DNA of 64,000 nt from Tateyamaria pelophila (lineage in GTDB: Bacteria; Pseudomonadota; Alphaproteobacteria; Rhodobacterales; Rhodobacteraceae), in NCBI RefSeq assembly GCF_019966495.1, contig NZ_JAIMIA010000005.1:1-64000 (forward strand), in the 5' to 3' direction. The translations under genes and the position numbers were made by a program. The notes below the pieces were generated by a model that saw only the letters and a program-made list of their open reading frames with translations, searched no databases and was not told the DNA's origin. Below, piece by piece: positions 10,263 through 22,162 of the stretch; position 1 is the stretch's first letter, and each line of letters opens with the position of its first letter.

Positions 10263-10293
10263 AAAAGCCCCCGCGCAGAACGCAGGGGCTTTT
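10263..10293 (-). terminator. Intrinsic terminator after rpoC
   Basis: AAAAGCCCC (10263-10271) and GGGGCTTTT (10285-10293) form a 9-bp stem, extended inwards by GCG/CGC pairing. On the minus strand a run of T residues follows, 23 bases behind the rpoC stop. It ends the rplJL-rpoBC transcript. Confidence 0.85.
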
Positions 10294-10315
10294 ACTCAGT
10301 CTTTTTTAGCGCGAC

Positions 10316-13300
10316 TTAATCGCGGCTGTCTTCCCCATGGTCAACAACCGTGTCGAACACATCACCACCAGCGATATCGTCAGACGTTGGCGCGGCCAGA
10401 GCGGCGGCGGCTGCAGCTTCCTCGCGGCGTGCTTCGATCACGACGTTGTCACGATCTGTCGCAATCTTGCGCATTTGCTGGGTTGCCCCGCCGGTGCCCG
10501 CCGGGATCAGGCGGCCCACGATGACGTTCTCTTTGAGGCCGACCAGTTTGTCACGTTTGCCCTGCACCGATGCTTCGGTCAGAACACGCGTGGTTTCCTG
10601 GAACGACGCCGCAGAAATGAAGCTGCGGGTCTGCAACGACGCCTTGGTGATACCCAAGAGAATTGGCTCACCTTTCGCAGGACGTCCATCCTTGGACACC
10701 GCCTTTTCGTTGGCCTGATCGAACTCTTGCTTGTCCACATGCTCGCCCTTGAGCAGCGTGGTGTCGCCGGAGTCCTGAATCTCCCATTTCTGAAGCATCT
10801 GACGCACGATGACCTCGATGTGCTTGTCGTTGATCTTCACGCCCTGAAGACGATAGACCTCCTGCACCTCGTTGATCATGTAATCCGCCAGCGCCTCTAC
10901 ACCCATGATCGCAAGGATGTCGTGGGGGGCCGGGTTGCCGTCCATGATGTAGTCGCCTTTCTGGACGAAATCGCCCTCGACAACAGGAATGTGCTTGCCC
11001 TTGGGCACCATGTACTCGACCTTTTCAATGGTCTCGTCCGCGGGCTCGATCGCGATGCGACGCTTGTTCTTGTAGTCCTTCCCGAAGCGCACATAGCCGT
11101 CGATTTCCGCGATGACGGCGTTGTCTTTGGGGCGACGTGCCTCAAAGAGTTCGGCCACACGTGGCAGACCACCGGTGATGTCCTTGGTTTTGGCGCCTTC
11201 GCGCGGAATTCGCGCAAGAACGTCACCCGCCTTGACTTCGTCGCCATCTTCGATCGACAGAACCGCGTCAACAGACATCGGATAGGTCACCGGGTTGCCA
11301 GCATCGTTGCGGACCGGTTCACCATCGGCATCCACCAGAATGATCTCAGGCTTGAGTTCGTTGCCTTTGGGGGCAGCGCGCCAGTCGATCACGATCTTCT
11401 GTGTCATACCCGTCGCGTCATCCGTCTCGTCACGCACGGCAATGCCGCCGACAAGATCGACATATTTCGACGTACCGGATTTTTCAGCGATGATCGGCAG
11501 AGTGTAGGGATCCCACTCAAACAGCTTCTCGCCACGAACCACTTTCTGACCTTCGGTCACGAACACCGTCGTACCGTAGCCCAGCTTGTGGTTTGCGCGC
11601 TCGTCGCCATTTTCGTCCTGAATGATCAGCTTCATGTTCCGGCCCATGACCAGAGTCTCGCCCGAAGAGTTCGCAATCGTTTGCGCGTTCTCAAAGACGA
11701 TCGTGCCCTCTTGGCTGGCCTCGAGGAACGACTGCTGGCCACCTTGCGCAACGCCGCCAATGTGGAATGTCCGCATTGTCAGCTGTGTGCCCGGTTCACC
11801 GATGGATTGGGCGGCGATGATGCCAACCGCTTCGCCGGTGTTGACCATGGTACCGCGTGCAAGGTCACGGCCGTAGCACGTGGCGCAGACGCCTTCTTCG
11901 GCTTCACATGTCAAAGGCGACCGGATGCGCATCGATTGCACGCCCGCCTCGTCCACTGCATCTGCCATACGTTCGTCGATCAGCGTGCCATGCGCGATCA
12001 GCACTTCGTCCGTACCGGGGCGCAAGACGTCCTCGGCCGTAACACGGCCCAGAACACGTTCCGCCAGCGAGGAGACAACCTCACCATCATTCACCGCCGC
12101 TTCGGCGGTGATCGACGTTTCGGTGCCGCAGTCACGGCTGCGCACGATACAGTCTTGTGCTACGTCCACCAGACGACGGGTCAGGTAACCCGAGTTGGCC
12201 GTTTTCAGAGCTGTATCCGACAGACCCTTACGGGCACCGTGAGTCGAGTTGAAGTATTCAAGAACGGTCAGACCTTCCTTGAAGTTCGAGATGATCGGCG
12301 TTTCGATGATGTCGCCATTCGGCTTCGCCATCAAACCGCGCATCCCGCCCAGCTGTTTCATCTGCGTGACCGAACCACGCGCACCGGAGTGCGCCATCAT
12401 GTAAACCGAGTTCGGTTCACGCTCAGAGCCATCCGCGTCGACTTGCGCCGCCGAGATCGAGCCCATCATGGCATCGGTGACCTTGTCGTTACACTTGGAC
12501 CAAGCATCGACAACCTTGTTGTACTTTTCGCCCTGAGTGATCAGACCGTCCATGTACTGCTGTTCGAAGTCTTTCACCTGCTCACGGGTCTCATCAACGA
12601 TGGGCCATTTCGTGTCCGGGATCAGCATGTCGTCCTTGCCGAACGAAATGCCTGCCTTGAAGGCGTGACGGAAACCCATAGTCATGATCTGGTCACAGAA
12701 GATGACCGACTCTTTCTGACCGCAATAGCGGTAGACGGTGTCGATGACCTGCTGCACTTCCTTCTTCCGCAGAAGACGGTTGACCAGCGAGAACGGCGCT
12801 TTGTTGTTCAGTGGCAGAAGAGCGCCCAAAAGAACCCGGCCCGGAGTCGTTTCGAACCGCTCCATCACTTCCAGACCTTCGGAATTGATCTGGGGGACCC
12901 GTGCGGTGATCTTGGAGTGCAAGTGCACGACATCACTGTCGAGCGCATGCTGCACTTCCTCGATCGAGCCAAAGACCATGCCTTCGCCCTTGAGGCCAGT
13001 CCGCTCCAGGGTCACATAGTATAGACCGAGGATCATATCCTGCGAAGGTACGATGATCGGCGCGCCGTTGGCGGGCGACAAGACGTTGTTTGTCGACATC
13101 ATCAACACGCGGGCTTCAAGCTGTGCTTCAAGGCTCAAGGGAACGTGCACGGCCATTTGGTCACCGTCAAAGTCCGCGTTGAAGGCCGAACAGACCAGCG
13201 GGTGCAGCTGAATTGCCTTGCCTTCGATCAGGACCGGTTCGAACGCCTGAATGCCAAGACGGTGCAGCGTTGGCGCACGGTTCAGCATGACAGGGTGTTC

Positions 13301-14560
13301 GCGGATAACTTCATCAAGAATGTCCCAAACTTCGGGACGCTCCTTTTCCACCAGCTTTTTGGCTTGCTTGACGGTACTGGACAGACCCTTGGCCTCAAGC
13401 CGCGAGTAGATGAACGGTTTGAACAGCTCGAGCGCCATCTTTTTCGGCAGACCACATTGGTGCAGTTTCAGCTCCGGGCCGGTCACAATCACCGAACGAC
13501 CGGAGAAATCGACGCGTTTGCCCAAAAGGTTCTGACGGAAGCGGCCTTGTTTGCCTTTCAACATGTCGGACAGCGATTTCAGCGGACGCTTGTTGGCCCC
13601 CGTGATCACACGGCCACGACGCCCGTTATCGAACAATGCATCAACGGATTCCTGCAACATCCGCTTTTCGTTGCGGACGATGATATCGGGTGCACGCAGT
13701 TCGATCAGACGCTTGAGGCGGTTGTTCCGGTTGATCACCCGACGATAAAGATCGTTCAGGTCGGATGTCGCGAAACGCCCTCCATCAAGCGGCACCAGCG
13801 GGCGCAGTTCCGGCGGGATCACGGGGATCACGGTCAGAACCATCCACTCAGGGCGGTTGCCGGATTCAAGGAACGATTCAACGACTTTCAAGCGTTTGAT
13901 GATCTTCTTCGGCTTCAGCTCGCCCGTCGCCTCTTTGAGGTCGGCGCGCAACTGGTCCGCTTCGGCCTCAAGGTCGATCATGCTCAGCATTTCGCGGATT
14001 GCTTCGGCACCGATATTGGCGGTGAAAGCATCCATGCCAAACGCATCCTGCGCATCCATATACTCTTCTTCAGAGAGCATCTGGCCATAGCTAAGGTCCG
14101 TCAGACCAGGCTCGATCACAACGTAGTTCTCAAAGTACAGAACCCGCTCCAGATCACGCAGCGTCATGTCCAACATCAACCCAATGCGCGACGGCAGAGA
14201 CTTGAGGAACCAGATGTGCGCGACGGGTGCAGCCAACTCGATGTGACCCATCCGCTCGCGGCGGACCTTTTGCAAGGTGACTTCAACGCCACACTTCTCG
14301 CAGACAACGCCGCGATACTTCATGCGTTTGTATTTGCCGCACAGACATTCGTAATCTTTGATCGGGCCAAAGATACGCGCACAGAACAAGCCATCACGCT
14401 CGGGCTTGAAGGTCCGATAGTTGATAGTCTCGGGCTTTTTGATCTCGCCAAAAGACCACGAGAGGATCCGTTCGGGCGACGCAAGCGATACCTTGATCTC
14501 GTCAAAGACCTTAGGCGGCGTCAGCGGGTTGAACGGGTTATTTGTAAGTTCCTGGTTCAT
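10316..14560 (-). CDS. rpoC: RNA polymerase subunit beta'
   Basis: At 1414 residues this has the expected RpoC length. It shows the N-terminal zinc site (CLCGKYK and CEKCGVEV), the absolutely conserved active-site [12 protein letters not shown] that chelates the catalytic magnesium, and the second zinc cluster with [23 protein letters not shown] precedes the ATG. It is cotranscribed with rpoB, from which it is separated by 91 bases holding two hairpins. Confidence 0.98.
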   Translation of the reverse strand: MNQELTNNPFNPLTPPKVFDEIKVSLASPERILSWSFGEIKKPETINYRTFKPERDGLFCARIFGPIKDYECLCGKYKRMKYRGVVCEKCGVEVTLQKVRRERMGHIELAAPVAHIWFLKSLPSRIGLMLDMTLRDLERVLYFENYVVIEPGLTDLSYGQMLSEEEYMDAQDAFGMDAFTANIGAEAIREMLSMIDLEAEADQLRADLKEATGELKPKKIIKRLKVVESFLESGNRPEWMVLTVIPVIPPELRPLVPLDGGRFATSDLNDLYRRVINRNNRLKRLIELRAPDIIVRNEKRMLQESVDALFDNGRRGRVITGANKRPLKSLSDMLKGKQGRFRQNLLGKRVDFSGRSVIVTGPELKLHQCGLPKKMALELFKPFIYSRLEAKGLSSTVKQAKKLVEKERPEVWDILDEVIREHPVMLNRAPTLHRLGIQAFEPVLIEGKAIQLHPLVCSAFNADFDGDQMAVHVPLSLEAQLEARVLMMSTNNVLSPANGAPIIVPSQDMILGLYYVTLERTGLKGEGMVFGSIEEVQHALDSDVVHLHSKITARVPQINSEGLEVMERFETTPGRVLLGALLPLNNKAPFSLVNRLLRKKEVQQVIDTVYRYCGQKESVIFCDQIMTMGFRHAFKAGISFGKDDMLIPDTKWPIVDETREQVKDFEQQYMDGLITQGEKYNKVVDAWSKCNDKVTDAMMGSISAAQVDADGSEREPNSVYMMAHSGARGSVTQMKQLGGMRGLMAKPNGDIIETPIISNFKEGLTVLEYFNSTHGARKGLSDTALKTANSGYLTRRLVDVAQDCIVRSRDCGTETSITAEAAVNDGEVVSSLAERVLGRVTAEDVLRPGTDEVLIAHGTLIDERMADAVDEAGVQSMRIRSPLTCEAEEGVCATCYGRDLARGTMVNTGEAVGIIAAQSIGEPGTQLTMRTFHIGGVAQGGQQSFLEASQEGTIVFENAQTIANSSGETLVMGRNMKLIIQDENGDERANHKLGYGTTVFVTEGQKVVRGEKLFEWDPYTLPIIAEKSGTSKYVDLVGGIAVRDETDDATGMTQKIVIDWRAAPKGNELKPEIILVDADGEPVRNDAGNPVTYPMSVDAVLSIEDGDEVKAGDVLARIPREGAKTKDITGGLPRVAELFEARRPKDNAVIAEIDGYVRFGKDYKNKRRIAIEPADETIEKVEYMVPKGKHIPVVEGDFVQKGDYIMDGNPAPHDILAIMGVEALADYMINEVQEVYRLQGVKINDKHIEVIVRQMLQKWEIQDSGDTTLLKGEHVDKQEFDQANEKAVSKDGRPAKGEPILLGITKASLQTRSFISAASFQETTRVLTEASVQGKRDKLVGLKENVIVGRLIPAGTGGATQQMRKIATDRDNVVIEARREEAAAAAALAAPTSDDIAGGDVFDTVVDHGEDSRD

Positions 14561-14600
14561 TTTGTTACCTCAAATTTTGGGCAATGCGTTGGAAGCGGCG

Positions 14601-14652
14601 CCAAGATTTTTCGTACGAAAAATCTTGGCTGAGGAAATTCGAAGAATTTCCT
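14601..14652 (-). other. Paired hairpins in the rpoB-rpoC gap
   Basis: On the minus strand, AGGAAATTC, TTC, GAATTTCCT (14652-14632) overlaps the rpoB stop codon. After a short linker a perfect 28-base palindrome follows at 14628-14601 (arms CCAAGATTTTTCGT). Neither has a T tract suited to termination of an essential operon. They are more likely processing or stability structures, or a mobile intergenic repeat. Confidence 0.75.
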
Positions 14653-17600
14653 TATTCGTCTTCCTCCGCATCCAGGAGTTCCATGTTGAGGCCCAAACCG
14701 CGGACCTCTTTGACGAGAACGTTGAACGATTCCGGCACGCCGGCTTCAAAGTTGTCCTCACCCTTGACGATGCTTTCATAGACCTTGGTCCGGCCTGCCA
14801 CGTCATCCGATTTCACCGTCAGCATTTCCTGCAAGGTATAAGCGGCGCCGTAAGCTTCCAGAGCCCAGACTTCCATCTCACCAAAGCGCTGACCGCCGAA
14901 CTGCGCCTTACCACCCAGCGGCTGCTGTGTGACAAGCGAGTACGGACCGGTTGAACGCGCGTGGATTTTGTCGTCCACAAGGTGGTGCAATTTCAGCAGG
15001 TACTTGATGCCCACGGTCACAGGACGAGCAAACTGCTCCCCTGTTCGGCCGTCAAACAGCACCGACTGACCCGAGGTCGAGAATCCCGCGCGCTTGAGTG
15101 CGTCGTTCACATCCGCCTCTTTCGCACCGTCAAAGACCGGCGTGGCGATCGGAACACCGCGCGTCACGTTACCCGCGGCTTCGATCAGGTCTTCTTCACT
15201 CATGCCAGTGATGCCTTCTTCGTAGACATCATCGCCATAGGCGAGGCTCATCGCTTCGCGGACAGGGGTCAGATCACCGGAGCGGCGATACTCTTGCAAC
15301 GCCTCATCGATGTTCACTCCCAAACCGCGCGCGGCCCAACCCATGTGGGTTTCGAGAATCTGACCGACGTTCATGCGCGATGGTACGCCCAGTGGGTTCA
15401 GACAGAAATCGACCGGTGTCCCATCCGCGAGGAACGGCATGTCCTCCATCGGTACCACTTTCGAAATCACGCCCTTGTTGCCGTGACGACCCGCCATTTT
15501 GTCGCCCGGTTGCAGCTTGCGCTTCACCGCCACGAACACTTTGACCATTTTCATCACACCCGGGGGCAGATCGTCACCGCGGCGAACCTTCTCGACCTTG
15601 TCCTCGAAACGGGCATCCAAGGTGCGCTTTTGCGCCTCATATTGCTCGTTCAGCGCTTCGACCACTTGTGCGGACTGCTCGTCTTTCAGGGCAATCTGCC
15701 ACCATGCGGACCGCGGATAGGCCTCCAGCATATCGGCATCGACGTTCGACCCAGCCTTGAGACCCTTCGGACCTTTGGCAATCTCTTTGCCCAGCAACAT
15801 GTCGCCCAGACGAGCATAGATGTTACGGTCAAGAATGGCCAACTCGTCGTCCCGGTCACGGGCAAGACGTTCAACTTCTTCACGCTCGATCTGAAGCGCA
15901 CGTTCGTCTTTTTCCACACCGTGGCGGTTAAAGACACGCACCTCAACAACCGTGCCGAAGTCACCCGGTTTCACACGCAATGATGTATCACGCACGTCCG
16001 AGGCCTTTTCACCAAAGATGGCACGGAGGAGTTTTTCCTCAGGTGTCATCGGGCTTTCGCCTTTTGGTGTGATCTTGCCGACCAGAATATCACCCGGCTC
16101 AACATCGGCACCGATATAGACGATGCCCGCTTCGTCGAGGTTGCGCAGGGCTTCCTCACCGACGTTGGGTATGTCGCGGGTGATCTCTTCCGGCCCGAGC
16201 TTGGTGTCACGGGCGGCGACTTCGAATTCCTCGATATGGATCGAAGTGAACACGTCATCACGGCTGATGCGTTCCGAGATCAGGATCGAGTCTTCGTAGT
16301 TGTAGCCATTCCACGGCATGAACGCGACGACCACGTTTTTGCCCAAGGCCAATTCGCCCATGTCGGTGGAGGGGCCATCTGCGATGACTTCACCTTTGAC
16401 AACCGTGTCACCCACTTTGACCAACGGACGTTGGTTGATGCAGGTGTTCTGGTTCGAACGCTGGAACTTGCGCATACGGTAGATGTCGACGCCCGCATCG
16501 CCCAACTCAAGGTCGGACGTGGCACGGATCACGATCCGGGTCGCATCAACCTGGTCGATGATCCCTGCGCGTTTCGCCATGATGGCCGCACCAGAGTCGC
16601 GGGCCACAACTTCTTCGATACCGGTGCCCACGAGGGGGGCTTCGGCTTGCAGAAGTGGAACCGCCTGACGTTGCATGTTCGACCCCATCAAGGCCCGGTT
16701 GGCGTCGTCATTTTCAAGGAACGGGATCAACGATGCAGCGACTGATACCAACTGTTTTGGGCTCACGTCGATCAAGTCAACGCTGTCGACCGGCGACAGT
16801 GTATAGTCCCCCGATTTCCGCGTGTTGACCATTTCGTTAATGAACCTGCCACCTTCGTCCAGGGTCGCGTTGGCCTGCGCCACTGTGTGACGCATTTCTT
16901 CGGTCGCGGACATGTAGTGCACTTCGTCCGTCACCTGGCCTTTGTTCACTACACGGTAAGGCGTTTCGATGAAGCCGTACTTGTTCACGCGGGCGAATGT
17001 GGCCAACGAGTTGATCAGACCGATGTTCGGCCCTTCAGGCGTTTCGATCGGGCACATCCGACCGTAGTGGGTCGGGTGCACGTCGCGGACTTCAAAGCCT
17101 GCACGCTCGCGGGTCAAACCGCCAGGCCCAAGCGCCGACAGGCGACGCTTGTGCGTCACTTCGGAAAGCGGGTTGGTTTGGTCCATGAACTGCGACAATT
17201 GGCTTGAGCCAAAGAATTCGCGGACAGCAGCAGCAGCCGGTTTCGCGTTGATCAGATCCTGCGGCATGACGGTGTCGATCTCGACCGACGACATCCGCTC
17301 CTTGATCGCGCGCTCCATGCGCAGCAGACCAACACGGTATTGGTTCTCCATCAATTCGCCGACCGAACGCACACGCCGGTTGCCGAGGTGGTCAATGTCG
17401 TCGATGTCACCCTTTCCGTCGCGCAGGTCGACCAGCGCCTTGATACAGGCGACGATGTCTTCCTTGCGCAAGGTGCGCTGGGTGTCTTCGGCATCCAGGG
17501 CCAGGCGCATGTTCATCTTCACACGGCCCACAGCGGACAAATCATAGCGCTCGCTGTCAAAGAAGAGCGTGTCGAACAGATTCGACGCGGCCTCGACGGT

Positions 17601-18788
17601 GGGCGGCTCGCCCGGGCGCATGACACGGTAAATGTCCATGAGCGCGGTTTCGCGGTTCATGTTCTTGTCGTTCGCCATGGTGTTGCGCATGTACGGACCG
17701 ACATTGACGTTATCGATATCGAGCACGGGGATTTCCGTGATGCCCGCATCGATCAGCTCTTTGGCCGTGCCGCCGATCAGCGTGTCTTCCTTGTCATATT
17801 CCAAGGTCAGTTCATCACCGGCTTCGACGTAAATTGCACCGTTTTCTTCGTTGATGATGTCCTTGGCGACAAACTTGCCGACAATATGCTCAAAAGGAAC
17901 AAGCAATTCGGTGACAGCGCCTTCGTCGATCAGTTTTTTGACCGCGCGGGGAGTCACTTTCTTGCCTGCTTCAGCAATCACTTCGCCCGTTTTGGCATCA
18001 ACCAGATCATAGGTCGGCCGGGTGCCGCGAACGCGATCGGGGAAGAACGGCGTGACCCAGCCTTTATTCTTCTCAAGCTTGTAGGTGACAGTGTTGTAGT
18101 ACGCATCCATGATCGCCTCTTGGTCCAGACCAAGAGAGTAAAGCAGCGTCGTGACCGGCAACTTGCGACGACGGTCGATGCGAGCAAAAACGATGTCCTT
18201 TGCGTCGAATTCAAAATCCAGCCAGCTGCCGCGATAAGGAATGATGCGGCAGGCGAACAGGAGCTTGCCGGACGAATGCGTTTTACCTTTGTCGTGGTCA
18301 AAGAACACACCGGGCGACCGGTGCATCTGGCTGACGATCACGCGCTCGGTGCCGTTCACGATGAACGTCCCGTTGGGGGTCATCAGAGGCATGTCGCCCA
18401 TGAAGACGTCTTGTTCCTTGATGTCCTTGACGGACTTGGCGCCGGTATCTTCGTCCACATCGAACACGATCAGACGCAGCGTCACCTTAAGCGGCGCGCT
18501 GTAGGTCATGTCGCGTTGCTGACATTCTTCTACGTCATATTTGGGCTTTTCCAGCTCATATTTGACGTATTCCAGAACGGATGTTTCGTTGAAGTCTTTG
18601 ATCGGGAAAACCGATTGGAATACGCCTTGAATCCCATCACCGTCGGTGGGGGTTTCGGCGTCGCCGGAGTTCAGGAACAAGTCATAAGACGATTTCTGAA
18701 CCTCGATGAGGTTTGGCATCTCCAGAACTTCACGGATTTTGCCATAATATTTACGAAGACGTTTCTGGCCAAGGAACGATTGCGCCAT
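14652..18788 (-). CDS. rpoB: RNA polymerase subunit beta
   Basis: The protein has 1378 residues from ATG 18788 ([16 protein letters not shown]). AAGGTGA stands 8 bases upstream of that ATG, while the in-frame GTG at 18800 lies inside this ribosome binding site. The rifampicin pocket ([28 protein letters not shown]) has the wild-type Asp, His and Ser residues. [16 protein letters not shown] and the C-terminal [21 protein letters not shown] are also present. It follows rplL after 291 bases and precedes rpoC. Confidence 0.98.
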   Translation of the reverse strand: MAQSFLGQKRLRKYYGKIREVLEMPNLIEVQKSSYDLFLNSGDAETPTDGDGIQGVFQSVFPIKDFNETSVLEYVKYELEKPKYDVEECQQRDMTYSAPLKVTLRLIVFDVDEDTGAKSVKDIKEQDVFMGDMPLMTPNGTFIVNGTERVIVSQMHRSPGVFFDHDKGKTHSSGKLLFACRIIPYRGSWLDFEFDAKDIVFARIDRRRKLPVTTLLYSLGLDQEAIMDAYYNTVTYKLEKNKGWVTPFFPDRVRGTRPTYDLVDAKTGEVIAEAGKKVTPRAVKKLIDEGAVTELLVPFEHIVGKFVAKDIINEENGAIYVEAGDELTLEYDKEDTLIGGTAKELIDAGITEIPVLDIDNVNVGPYMRNTMANDKNMNRETALMDIYRVMRPGEPPTVEAASNLFDTLFFDSERYDLSAVGRVKMNMRLALDAEDTQRTLRKEDIVACIKALVDLRDGKGDIDDIDHLGNRRVRSVGELMENQYRVGLLRMERAIKERMSSVEIDTVMPQDLINAKPAAAAVREFFGSSQLSQFMDQTNPLSEVTHKRRLSALGPGGLTRERAGFEVRDVHPTHYGRMCPIETPEGPNIGLINSLATFARVNKYGFIETPYRVVNKGQVTDEVHYMSATEEMRHTVAQANATLDEGGRFINEMVNTRKSGDYTLSPVDSVDLIDVSPKQLVSVAASLIPFLENDDANRALMGSNMQRQAVPLLQAEAPLVGTGIEEVVARDSGAAIMAKRAGIIDQVDATRIVIRATSDLELGDAGVDIYRMRKFQRSNQNTCINQRPLVKVGDTVVKGEVIADGPSTDMGELALGKNVVVAFMPWNGYNYEDSILISERISRDDVFTSIHIEEFEVAARDTKLGPEEITRDIPNVGEEALRNLDEAGIVYIGADVEPGDILVGKITPKGESPMTPEEKLLRAIFGEKASDVRDTSLRVKPGDFGTVVEVRVFNRHGVEKDERALQIEREEVERLARDRDDELAILDRNIYARLGDMLLGKEIAKGPKGLKAGSNVDADMLEAYPRSAWWQIALKDEQSAQVVEALNEQYEAQKRTLDARFEDKVEKVRRGDDLPPGVMKMVKVFVAVKRKLQPGDKMAGRHGNKGVISKVVPMEDMPFLADGTPVDFCLNPLGVPSRMNVGQILETHMGWAARGLGVNIDEALQEYRRSGDLTPVREAMSLAYGDDVYEEGITGMSEEDLIEAAGNVTRGVPIATPVFDGAKEADVNDALKRAGFSTSGQSVLFDGRTGEQFARPVTVGIKYLLKLHHLVDDKIHARSTGPYSLVTQQPLGGKAQFGGQRFGEMEVWALEAYGAAYTLQEMLTVKSDDVAGRTKVYESIVKGEDNFEAGVPESFNVLVKEVRGLGLNMELLDAEEDE

Positions 18789-19079
18789 ACTATAAGTCAC
18801 CTTTCAGCGTTTCTCTGGGTGCGCGCGCCGTCGGGCCACGGTGCGCTGCCCCTTCGAGAGGATGGGTCCAGATCTATTCACAGCCACCGTCCCACCGATG
18901 GCCTCCCGATCTGTTGAACACATCTTGGAAAAGGCTTTGGATCAAAACCCTTGCCAAGACAGGTCAGGCCGGGCACGCGATATGCGCACCCAGCCCAATG
19001 ATTTCAATGGGGGCACGGAATTTGATGCAAATTCCGGCCGTTTTCCGATCATCGGAAAACGCCCCCGTCCCAAAGGGAC
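18789..19079. other. rplL-rpoB intergenic leader
   Basis: This 291-base gap carries the double-hairpin element at its rplL end and about 220 bases of otherwise unannotated leader before rpoB. No protein-like frame was found. In E. coli the corresponding gap holds an attenuator and an RNase III cleavage site; a similar role here is inference from position. Confidence 0.5.
19016..19061 (-). repeat. Double-hairpin element, copy C (after rplL)
   Basis: On the minus strand, starting 18 bases after the rplL stop: stem CGTTTTCCG / CGGAAAACG with a 5-base loop, linker GC, then stem CGGAATTTG / CAAATTCCG with a 3-base loop. Both stems are perfect 9-bp pairs. It shares architecture and core bases with copies at 38526 and 50758. 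Transcription into rpoB must pass it, so it is not a strong terminator. Confidence 0.85.
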
Positions 19080-19454
19080 TTAGGCCAGTTCGACCTCGGC
19101 GCCAGCTGCTTCCAGCTTGGCTTTGACTTCTTCGGCTTCGGCCTTGTCCACGCCTTCCTTGATCTTGCCACCGGCTTCAACCAAGTCTTTCGCTTCTTTG
19201 AGGCCCAGGCCAGTCAGGCCACGGACTTCTTTGATGACGTTGATTTTCGAAGCACCTGGCGATTTCAGGATGACGTCGAATTCAGTCTTTTCTTCCTCAG
19301 CGGCACCAGCGCCGTCAGCAGGTCCAGCCATCATGACTGCGCCACCGGCTGCAGGCTCGATGCCGTACTCGTCTTTGAGGATTGTTTTCAGTTCTTGTGC
19401 TTCCAGCAGCGTCAGACCAACGATGTCTTCTGCCAGTTTTTTCAGATCAGCCAT
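19080..19454 (-). CDS. rplL: 50S ribosomal protein L7/L12
   Basis: This 124-residue acidic protein has the N-terminal dimerisation region, an Ala/Gly-rich hinge (about residues 36-50) and the C-terminal factor-binding domain ([24 protein letters not shown]). Multiple L7/L12 dimers on L10 recruit EF-Tu and EF-G. It lies 75 bases after rplJ and is followed by the double-hairpin element. Confidence 0.98.
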   Translation of the reverse strand: MADLKKLAEDIVGLTLLEAQELKTILKDEYGIEPAAGGAVMMAGPADGAGAAEEEKTEFDVILKSPGASKINVIKEVRGLTGLGLKEAKDLVEAGGKIKEGVDKAEAEEVKAKLEAAGAEVELA

Positions 19455-19529
19455 TTTATCAGCTCTTTCCGTTACGATATATGTGTTCCAACGCGATGAT
19501 GTTCAACCATGCGCCGCTCAGACGTTTGC

Positions 19530-20045
19530 TTACGCGGCCGCCTTGTCCTCGATTGTGGACAAGATGGATGCGATGTTGCTTGCAGGTGCGCCAATGGCCC
19601 CGGCGATATTCGATGCAGGTGCGGCGATACAGCCAACGATCGACGCAATAAGCTCGTCGCGCGAAGGCATTTTCGACACAGCCAGAACACCGGCCCGGTC
19701 CAGAGCGTTCTCTCCCATTGCTCCGCCCAGGATCACGAACTTGTCGTTTTCCTTGGCAAAGTCCTCGGATACTTTGGCCGCGGCCACAGGATCTTCGGAG
19801 AAGGTCAGAACGGTCATACCCGTCAGATAGTCAGCGATGCTTGCGCAGGGCTTCCCGTCCAGGGCGATTTTGGCGAGCCTGTTTTTGGCAACACGAACGC
19901 TTGACCCATTGTCGCGTGCACGGGCACGCAGGTCTTGCATTTCGGCAACTGTCAGACCGGCGTAGTGGGCAACCACAACGACGCCAGAGCTTTCGAAGAT
20001 CTGGCCGAGTTCGTCGACCAATTTCTCTTTCTGGGCTCTATCCAC
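19530..20045 (-). CDS. rplJ: 50S ribosomal protein L10
   Basis: The 171-residue protein starts [14 protein letters not shown], with [18 protein letters not shown] near residues 23-40 and the C-terminal helices that carry L7/L12. The start codon is GTG at 20045, with GGAG at good distance. L10 (with L7/L12) commonly autoregulates by binding its own mRNA leader, and a leader-like sequence lies upstream. It heads the rplJ-rplL-rpoB-rpoC transcript. Confidence 0.97.
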   Translation of the reverse strand: MDRAQKEKLVDELGQIFESSGVVVVAHYAGLTVAEMQDLRARARDNGSSVRVAKNRLAKIALDGKPCASIADYLTGMTVLTFSEDPVAAAKVSEDFAKENDKFVILGGAMGENALDRAGVLAVSKMPSRDELIASIVGCIAAPASNIAGAIGAPASNIASILSTIEDKAAA

Positions 20046-20129
20046 AGTTCTACTCCAGTTATTGGAGGGGCGGACCCCTCCGGCTCGTTTTTACCACGCA
20101 GCCATGCGCGGCAATCGGGTCCAAGCGGG

Positions 20130-20255
20130 TCGTCGCAGCCCTAAGCCTGGAACACACCAGGCCGGAATGTCTCTTCCCGTCTCAGGCAGGAATTATGATC
20201 AGAGGATACCGATCACCCACCGTCTCGGACGAAATAATAGGCCGCCAGCGAATCG
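20130..20255 (-). ncRNA. L10 leader candidate (autoregulatory rplJ mRNA leader)
   Basis: On the minus strand the paired motifs CCGAGACGGTGGGTGATC and CCTGCCTGAGACGGG, followed by a GCCTGG/CCAGGC hairpin (20145-20162), resemble what I recall of alphaproteobacterial L10 leaders. Those leaders bind the L10(L12)4 complex to repress translation. Boundaries are approximate. Identification is by remembered pattern and position before rplJ. Confidence 0.5.
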
Positions 20256-20274
20256 CAGACGGCCCATTGCAGGT

Positions 20275-20303
20275 GACTTAGAGGTTTTGCATCCAAAGTC
20301 CAA
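20275..20303 (-). promoter_or_regulatory. Possible promoter of rplJL-rpoBC
   Basis: On the minus strand TTGGAC and TAAGTC are separated by 17 bases upstream of the leader. Both boxes match consensus only partly, so this is a weak candidate. Confidence 0.3.
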
Positions 20304-20368
20304 GGGCGATTTCCCGAAAAATACCGCGGGGCGACACATATGAGGGCTCCGGTGAGGTCCGCCGAGGG

Positions 20369-22072
20369 TCAACCAAAGTGATCTTCGCGCAATTGGCGCC
20401 GCAGAACTTTACCCGACAAAGTCACCGGCACTTCCGCCACGAACCGGATTTCCTTCGGAATTTTGTAATTTGTCAGCTTCTCACGGCACACGCCAATAAT
20501 CGTTTCGGCGGACAGGTCTTCGTCCGAGCGAACAATGAACGCAACCGGGGCTTCGCCGGTCTTTTCATCCTCAATTCCTATCACACCCACCTGGACAACA
20601 CCCGGCAAGGTCGAAATCACATCCTCGATCTCATTCGGGGCCACGTTGAAACCGGACACGAGGATCATGTCTTTTTTGCGGTCTACAATCTCGACGAACC
20701 CGTCCTCATCCATCACACCAATGTCGCCGGAATAATACCAGCCGTCCTTGAGGACCTCATTGGTTGCCTCGGCATTGCCCCAATACCCCTTCATCATCGA
20801 CGGGGTTTTTGCGATCACCTCGCCCGGCTGTCCGACCGGCACGTCATTGCCCGAGTCATCCACAATGCGCAGATCCGCGCCCGGCGTGGGAATACCCACC
20901 TTGCCAAGTTTGTTATGGCCGATAGGATTGAATGTCAGAAGGCCCGACACTTCGGTCATCCCATAGCCCTGCACAATATCGACGCCGGTCATATCCGCCC
21001 ATTTTTGCGCAACCCCTGTTTGCTGCGCAGCGCCTCCAGAGGCACAAAGCTTGATATTCTCAAACAGTTTACGATCAAACCATGGCTCGACCATCAGCGC
21101 CGCAAAAAGCGTGTTGATCCCTGTGAACCAGGTAAACCGGTACTTCTCAAAGGCCGCTTTGAGGTTGGACGGGGGACGCGGGCTAGGAGCCAGAACCAAA
21201 TGCGCCCCAACCCCAATGCCGGAAATGAACAGCAAAACAAAAGCTGTGATATGATACAATGGCAGCGCCACCAAAACGACTTCGCCAGTGTGATCCAAAA
21301 GCTCGGAGGTCATGGCCCTGGCTTGCTCCATATTCGCAATGACCGCCAGATGAGAAAGCTCGGCCCCCTTGCTGCGCCCGGTAGTGCCGCTTGTGTACTG
21401 ATACAGCGCTGTCGCGTCGGGGGTCACATCGCTTGTGTAGTCCGACCCGGTGCGCGCGGTCGCGTGCCGCTGTCCGGCGGCCAGAGCTGCGGCAAAGGTC
21501 GTGTGCGGCACGACCATCTTCGGAATGACCTTGCGGATGTATTTGAGCACGAAGCCCATCACCGCCTTTTTGACCGGTGGAAAAAAATCGACAACCGAGA
21601 GCTTGATGACGTGTTTCACCGCAGTATTGGCGACAATTTCATCGAGCTTGTTGCCGAACACGTCGATGATCACGATCGCTTTTGCGTTGCTGTCGCTCAA
21701 CTGATGCTCAAGTTCGTGCGGGGTATAAAGTGGATTGATGTTTGTGCCTGCACACCCGGCCAGCGCAATGCCCATAGACGCGACGCAAAAACCAATACAA
21801 TTGGGGGCCATGATCGCCACGGTGTCGCCGACCTGCAACTTCAATTCTTCACGCAGATAGGCTGCAAAGGCGTCCGCATGCGCTTTGAGCTCGGTATAGG
21901 TCAGCGTCGCCTCGGCCCCGTTTGGTAGAATGGTTGTAACGGCCGGGCGGTCTCCAAACTGACTGACAACCTGCGCCGCCAGCGCGTGAAGCGTCTTGCT
22001 TTGCATTTTGTCCGGATCAAAGGCCTTTGCCTCATCCGAATAGTACTTCTCCCATGGCCGTGTGTTGCCCAT
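20369..22072 (-). CDS. AMP-forming acyl-CoA ligase (FadD-like)
   Basis: The 567-residue protein activates a carboxylic acid, probably a medium or long-chain fatty acid, to its CoA thioester via an acyl-adenylate. Motifs seen: P loop YTSGTTGRSKGAELSH (about 215-230), QGYGMTEVSGLL, the YYSGDIGVMDEDGFVEIVDRKKD hinge region and the C-terminal catalytic lysine motif GKVLRRQLR. GGGAGGAA precedes the ATG. It is inserted between rplA (after its terminator) and rplJ on the same strand, an unusual place for a fatty-acid gene. Exact chain length is not deducible. Confidence 0.9.
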   Translation of the reverse strand: MGNTRPWEKYYSDEAKAFDPDKMQSKTLHALAAQVVSQFGDRPAVTTILPNGAEATLTYTELKAHADAFAAYLREELKLQVGDTVAIMAPNCIGFCVASMGIALAGCAGTNINPLYTPHELEHQLSDSNAKAIVIIDVFGNKLDEIVANTAVKHVIKLSVVDFFPPVKKAVMGFVLKYIRKVIPKMVVPHTTFAAALAAGQRHATARTGSDYTSDVTPDATALYQYTSGTTGRSKGAELSHLAVIANMEQARAMTSELLDHTGEVVLVALPLYHITAFVLLFISGIGVGAHLVLAPSPRPPSNLKAAFEKYRFTWFTGINTLFAALMVEPWFDRKLFENIKLCASGGAAQQTGVAQKWADMTGVDIVQGYGMTEVSGLLTFNPIGHNKLGKVGIPTPGADLRIVDDSGNDVPVGQPGEVIAKTPSMMKGYWGNAEATNEVLKDGWYYSGDIGVMDEDGFVEIVDRKKDMILVSGFNVAPNEIEDVISTLPGVVQVGVIGIEDEKTGEAPVAFIVRSDEDLSAETIIGVCREKLTNYKIPKEIRFVAEVPVTLSGKVLRRQLREDHFG

Positions 22073-22162
22073 TCCGTTCCTCCCAATCGGTATCCATCCA
22101 AATACGAGCCTACATGAATTTCACGATTGTGGAGAATATTCGCACGAGGGGGTCTGAAAACG

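Larger units (their letters stand above)
20046..20368. other. rplJ leader region
   Basis: The gap between the acyl-CoA ligase stop and rplJ has no convincing protein gene. On the minus strand it holds a weak promoter candidate (20275-20303) and a structured leader. Confidence 0.5.

Noticed and set aside
10337-13024. 895-codon plus-strand frame across rpoC
   Set aside because: It is antisense to a complete RpoC and shows the same shadow composition; no recognisable domain.
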